Below are positions 41,181 to 43,507 of a DNA stretch of 43,507 nt, piece by piece. This DNA comes from Zygnema cylindricum (taxonomy: Eukaryota > Streptophyta > Zygnematophyceae > Zygnematales > Zygnemataceae). Both the position numbers and the translations under genes were made by a program. The notes beneath the pieces were generated by a model that worked only from the letters and a program-made list of their open reading frames with translations, had not been told where the DNA came from and ran no database searches. Positions within the stretch are counted from its first letter, which is position 1; each line of letters opens with the position of its first letter. The stretch lies in contig JBBHKE010001131.1 of assembly GCA_037447655.1 (NCBI GenBank), positions 1 to 43,507 on the forward strand. Direction: 5' to 3'.

Positions 41181-43372
41181 TCACAACAAGAAAAGGGGCG
41201 CGAGAATCGCCATTGCCACGGCTGGTTTATTTAATTCCTCAATTGTTAATTTTAGCGAATTTCGTCCCTCCAAAATGGCTTGAAAAGGAATTAGAGAGGT
41301 TTCTTCGTAATATTCTCGAGGCAAAACCGATCGCAAGCGAGCATCTTGATGCATACATCCAACGAACCAAAAAAGAGGAAAGCCCGACCAATAAATGACG
41401 TCTCCTGAAAACAAGAAAGAAACAATAAAAATTAAAAAAACTTCCACAGCCATTAGTGTGGATCACGACCGAAAAACAAAAAAAATGATAAAACAACGAA
41501 ACAAAAAACGAAATGAAAAATAGCAATAATAACAATTATAATAATTAAAAACCTGCGTGTCCCCGAGTGAGAACATTTCCAATGCCAAGGAGAGCGAATG
41601 AGGTGAAGGCAGGATGTCGCGTCACACGCTCGATGCCTCTCACTTGCTTCTGAAATATGAAGGATATAAAGGGGTATCCAGGGTAAAAATGGAGGGAAGG
41701 GGAGGGAGGGAAGGAGGGTGGGAGGGACAGAGGGAGGGAGGGACAGGGGGAGGGAGGGACAGGGGGAGGGAAGGGGGGAGGAAGGGAGCGAGGGGAGGGA
41801 GGGAGGAAGAGAAAAGGGGGAGGGAAGGAGAAGTCAAAGAGGGAGGATCACGAGGGGAGGAAAAGGAGAGGGAGAAGAACAGTTAGGAAGGGCGATAGCA
41901 GTACTGAGGAAAGGATGAAATTTGAAGAGACGTTAGAGGGAGAGAAGGACAAGGAGAGGAAGAGGGAAAGGGAAGGGAGGGACTGCAACTTGAAACATAA
42001 AATTTTAATAAGAACCATTTTTTTGATAATAATTCTAGTTCTCCCACCATTGTATCAAATTTTTCGGTAATGCTAAGAGAAGTTACAAAAAATACAACAA
42101 GTTCTCAAAGATTCAATTCAAAAAATCAACATTTTACACCGTCCCAAAATTTCACATTTGTAGAAATTAAAGGTCCCTTATTTTCTTTGCCTTTATTCTA
42201 CTTTTTATCACTTTTTTATATTCCACACTTTTTATTATGGGGCCAGATGGGAATTGTTTTTCTTCCCGAAAAACAGAAGTAAAAAAAATCTCACATCGGA
42301 ATTAGTTTGGACCATTCCATTTTTATTTTTTTTGGACCATACCATTTTTTAAATTTTTTGAGCCCCTTTCTTAAGGTCTCATGCCTTAGGAATGTCCACA
42401 ACAGTCCATACAATTTTCCAATCCGTACTATTAGTCCATCCACACTAATTTTGGTGAGTTGAATTAGCTTTCAGAGACGTTTGACAAAAAGTGATCAACA
42501 TGAATATGAGTGGAAATAAAGTTCTGTGGTGGCATATGTCTACATCAATGGCTATCAATGTACCCCTCCCTATCCCTCTCCCAATCTCTCTCTCTCTCTC
42601 CCTGTCCCTCGCCCTCTCCCTCTCCCTCTCCCTCACGGAAAAAACAGTTTGCCGAAGATTCCCATCTTAACCTTTTCCCAAACTCACACGACATGAGCCG
42701 CGATGAGTCATGAAAGACAAACCATGACGGCGCATATGATGTCACATAATGACGTCACAAGATGACCATGTCATGTGATATCTAACTACGTGATGAGACG
42801 TCACGCATTGTCACACTATGTAATGAAAAATGCATTGTCACACAATGTCGCACAATGTGACATTTTGTCACGCAATGTGAGACAATGTCACTCCATATCA
42901 CTCATTCTCAACGACACACAATGTCACACAATGTCACACATTCTTGCTCCATGTCACTCGAATGTCACTCAATATCACTCAATGTAGCACAATCTCACGC
43001 AAAGTTACTCAATGTCACACGTTATCCCTGAATGTCACACAATGTCACACAATGTTACACAAAGTCACTCGCCGTAGCCTTGCCCAGCGACACGAAGCGT
43101 CACACCATGTCCTTACGACACCCTCCCGCACGACTGCCTTGTCACGTCACATCCCGCACAGCCCGTCCGCACCATGCCATGCCCATGCATCCCACAATGT
43201 CACGTCCGTCCGTACGTCCGTACCTGGCCGGGGTCCGCCGCGGTAGTGGACAATTCCGCACGTGCGATGGTTTGACCGAGCGTGACCGCGCCGCCCAGCT
43301 TGAAGGAGGCCCCGAGGAGGCGGGCAGGGAGGGAGCGAGAGAAGGAGGTCCACCCGGGAAGCACGCCCACAC
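41181..43372 (-). CDS. NnrU-family membrane protein, last three exons (partial)
   Basis: Minus-strand exons are 43372-43224, 41649-41553 and 41404-41181. Acceptors are ctgccgcag, catatttcag and cttgttttcag; donors are GTACGG and GTTTTT. Phases agree at both junctions (0, then a split GGA codon). The joined tail reads KQVRGIERVTRHPAF, then GIGNVLTRGHAGDVIYWSG, GCMHQDARLRS, YYEETSLIPFQAILEGRN and ends at a TGA at 41183. The R(I/V)TRHP box, the HQD-RL box and TS-PF-AI-GR are the signature of NnrU proteins, the family that also contains plant 15-cis-zeta-carotene isomerase (Z-ISO, carotenoid synthesis). The HQDARL and ILEGRN forms look closer to the bacterial-type NnrU than to Z-ISO, so I do not assign an enzyme. 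The 43.2-43.4 kb exon is GC-rich and less certain. The 5' part lies beyond the window. Confidence 0.7.
41692..41990. repeat. (GGGA)n-rich purine tract in an NnrU-gene intron
   Basis: ggagggagggacag and related words are repeated over about 300 bases. The Gly/Arg/Glu-rich frames here are artefacts. On the transcribed (minus) strand it is C/T-rich. Confidence 0.9.
42561..42635. repeat. (CT)n and (CCCTCT)n microsatellite
   Basis: A pyrimidine simple repeat with a ctctctctctct core at about 42586-42600, followed by ctccct hexamers. It lies within the same intron. Confidence 0.88.
42730..43085. repeat. Degenerate ~10-bp repeat (aatgtcacac)
   Basis: Words such as cacaatgtcaca, caatgtgaca and ctcaatgtcaca recur dozens of times with a period of 9-11 bases, in both tgtcac and gtgaca senses near the left end. 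The His/Thr/Ser/Cys-rich frames over it (HNVTQCHT-like) come from the repeat. It is located in the NnrU-gene intron. Confidence 0.85.
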
Positions 43373-43384
43373 CTGCGGCAGACC

Positions 43385-43507
<123 letters not shown>

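Overview
This is nuclear DNA from a streptophyte (green plant lineage). The host genes have spliceosomal introns (GT..AG) and plant-specific products: an ABCA-type ABC transporter, a J-domain protein resembling the chloroplast NDH subunit NdhT/CRRJ, a GT77 extensin arabinosyltransferase of the RRA type, and an NnrU-family membrane protein. The AT-rich background, long repeat-filled intergenic space and dense retroelement debris would suit a charophyte alga such as Chara, but the exact organism is an inference. A run of ten N (30956-30965) marks an assembly gap.

Layout. 0-12 kb is a pile-up of broken LTR retrotransposons. It holds a decayed Ty3/gypsy integrase end (+), a long Ty3/gypsy pol ORF (-), a Ty1/copia gag-protease-integrase remnant with its leader and LTR (-), and two more copia remnants in head-to-head orientation (8.4-9.3 kb minus, 9.7-12.0 kb plus). 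12.7-13.6 kb is a pyrimidine-rich tract. 13.6-15.2 kb is a diverged satellite with a ~59-bp unit that turns into a clean 23-bp unit. 15.9-19.7 kb and 23.2-24.1 kb carry DNA-transposon derivatives: two ~950-bp PIF/Harbinger-like elements and a family of TA-flanked palindromic elements with CACCG termini. Between them (20.85-22.10 kb) lie the last three exons of an ABCA transporter. 24.2-25.8 kb is a 5'-truncated non-LTR retrotransposon. 25.8-28.2 kb is another copia-LTR relative with an internal direct repeat. 28.9-30.9 kb is a Ty3/gypsy gag-protease remnant ending at the gap.

The gene-bearing part is 31.8-43.4 kb: an apparently complete four-exon NdhT/CRRJ-like gene (+), an unidentified terminal exon (-), a complete two-exon RRA-type arabinosyltransferase (-), and the last three exons of an NnrU-family gene (-) whose large intron is full of simple repeats. 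The window ends in a (GA)n microsatellite.

The host genes are unrelated to each other in function (membrane transport, photosynthetic electron flow, cell-wall glycoprotein glycosylation, membrane NnrU protein); nothing resembles an operon or a coordinated system. All exon models come from reading frames, splice consensus and remembered family sequences, without any database search.
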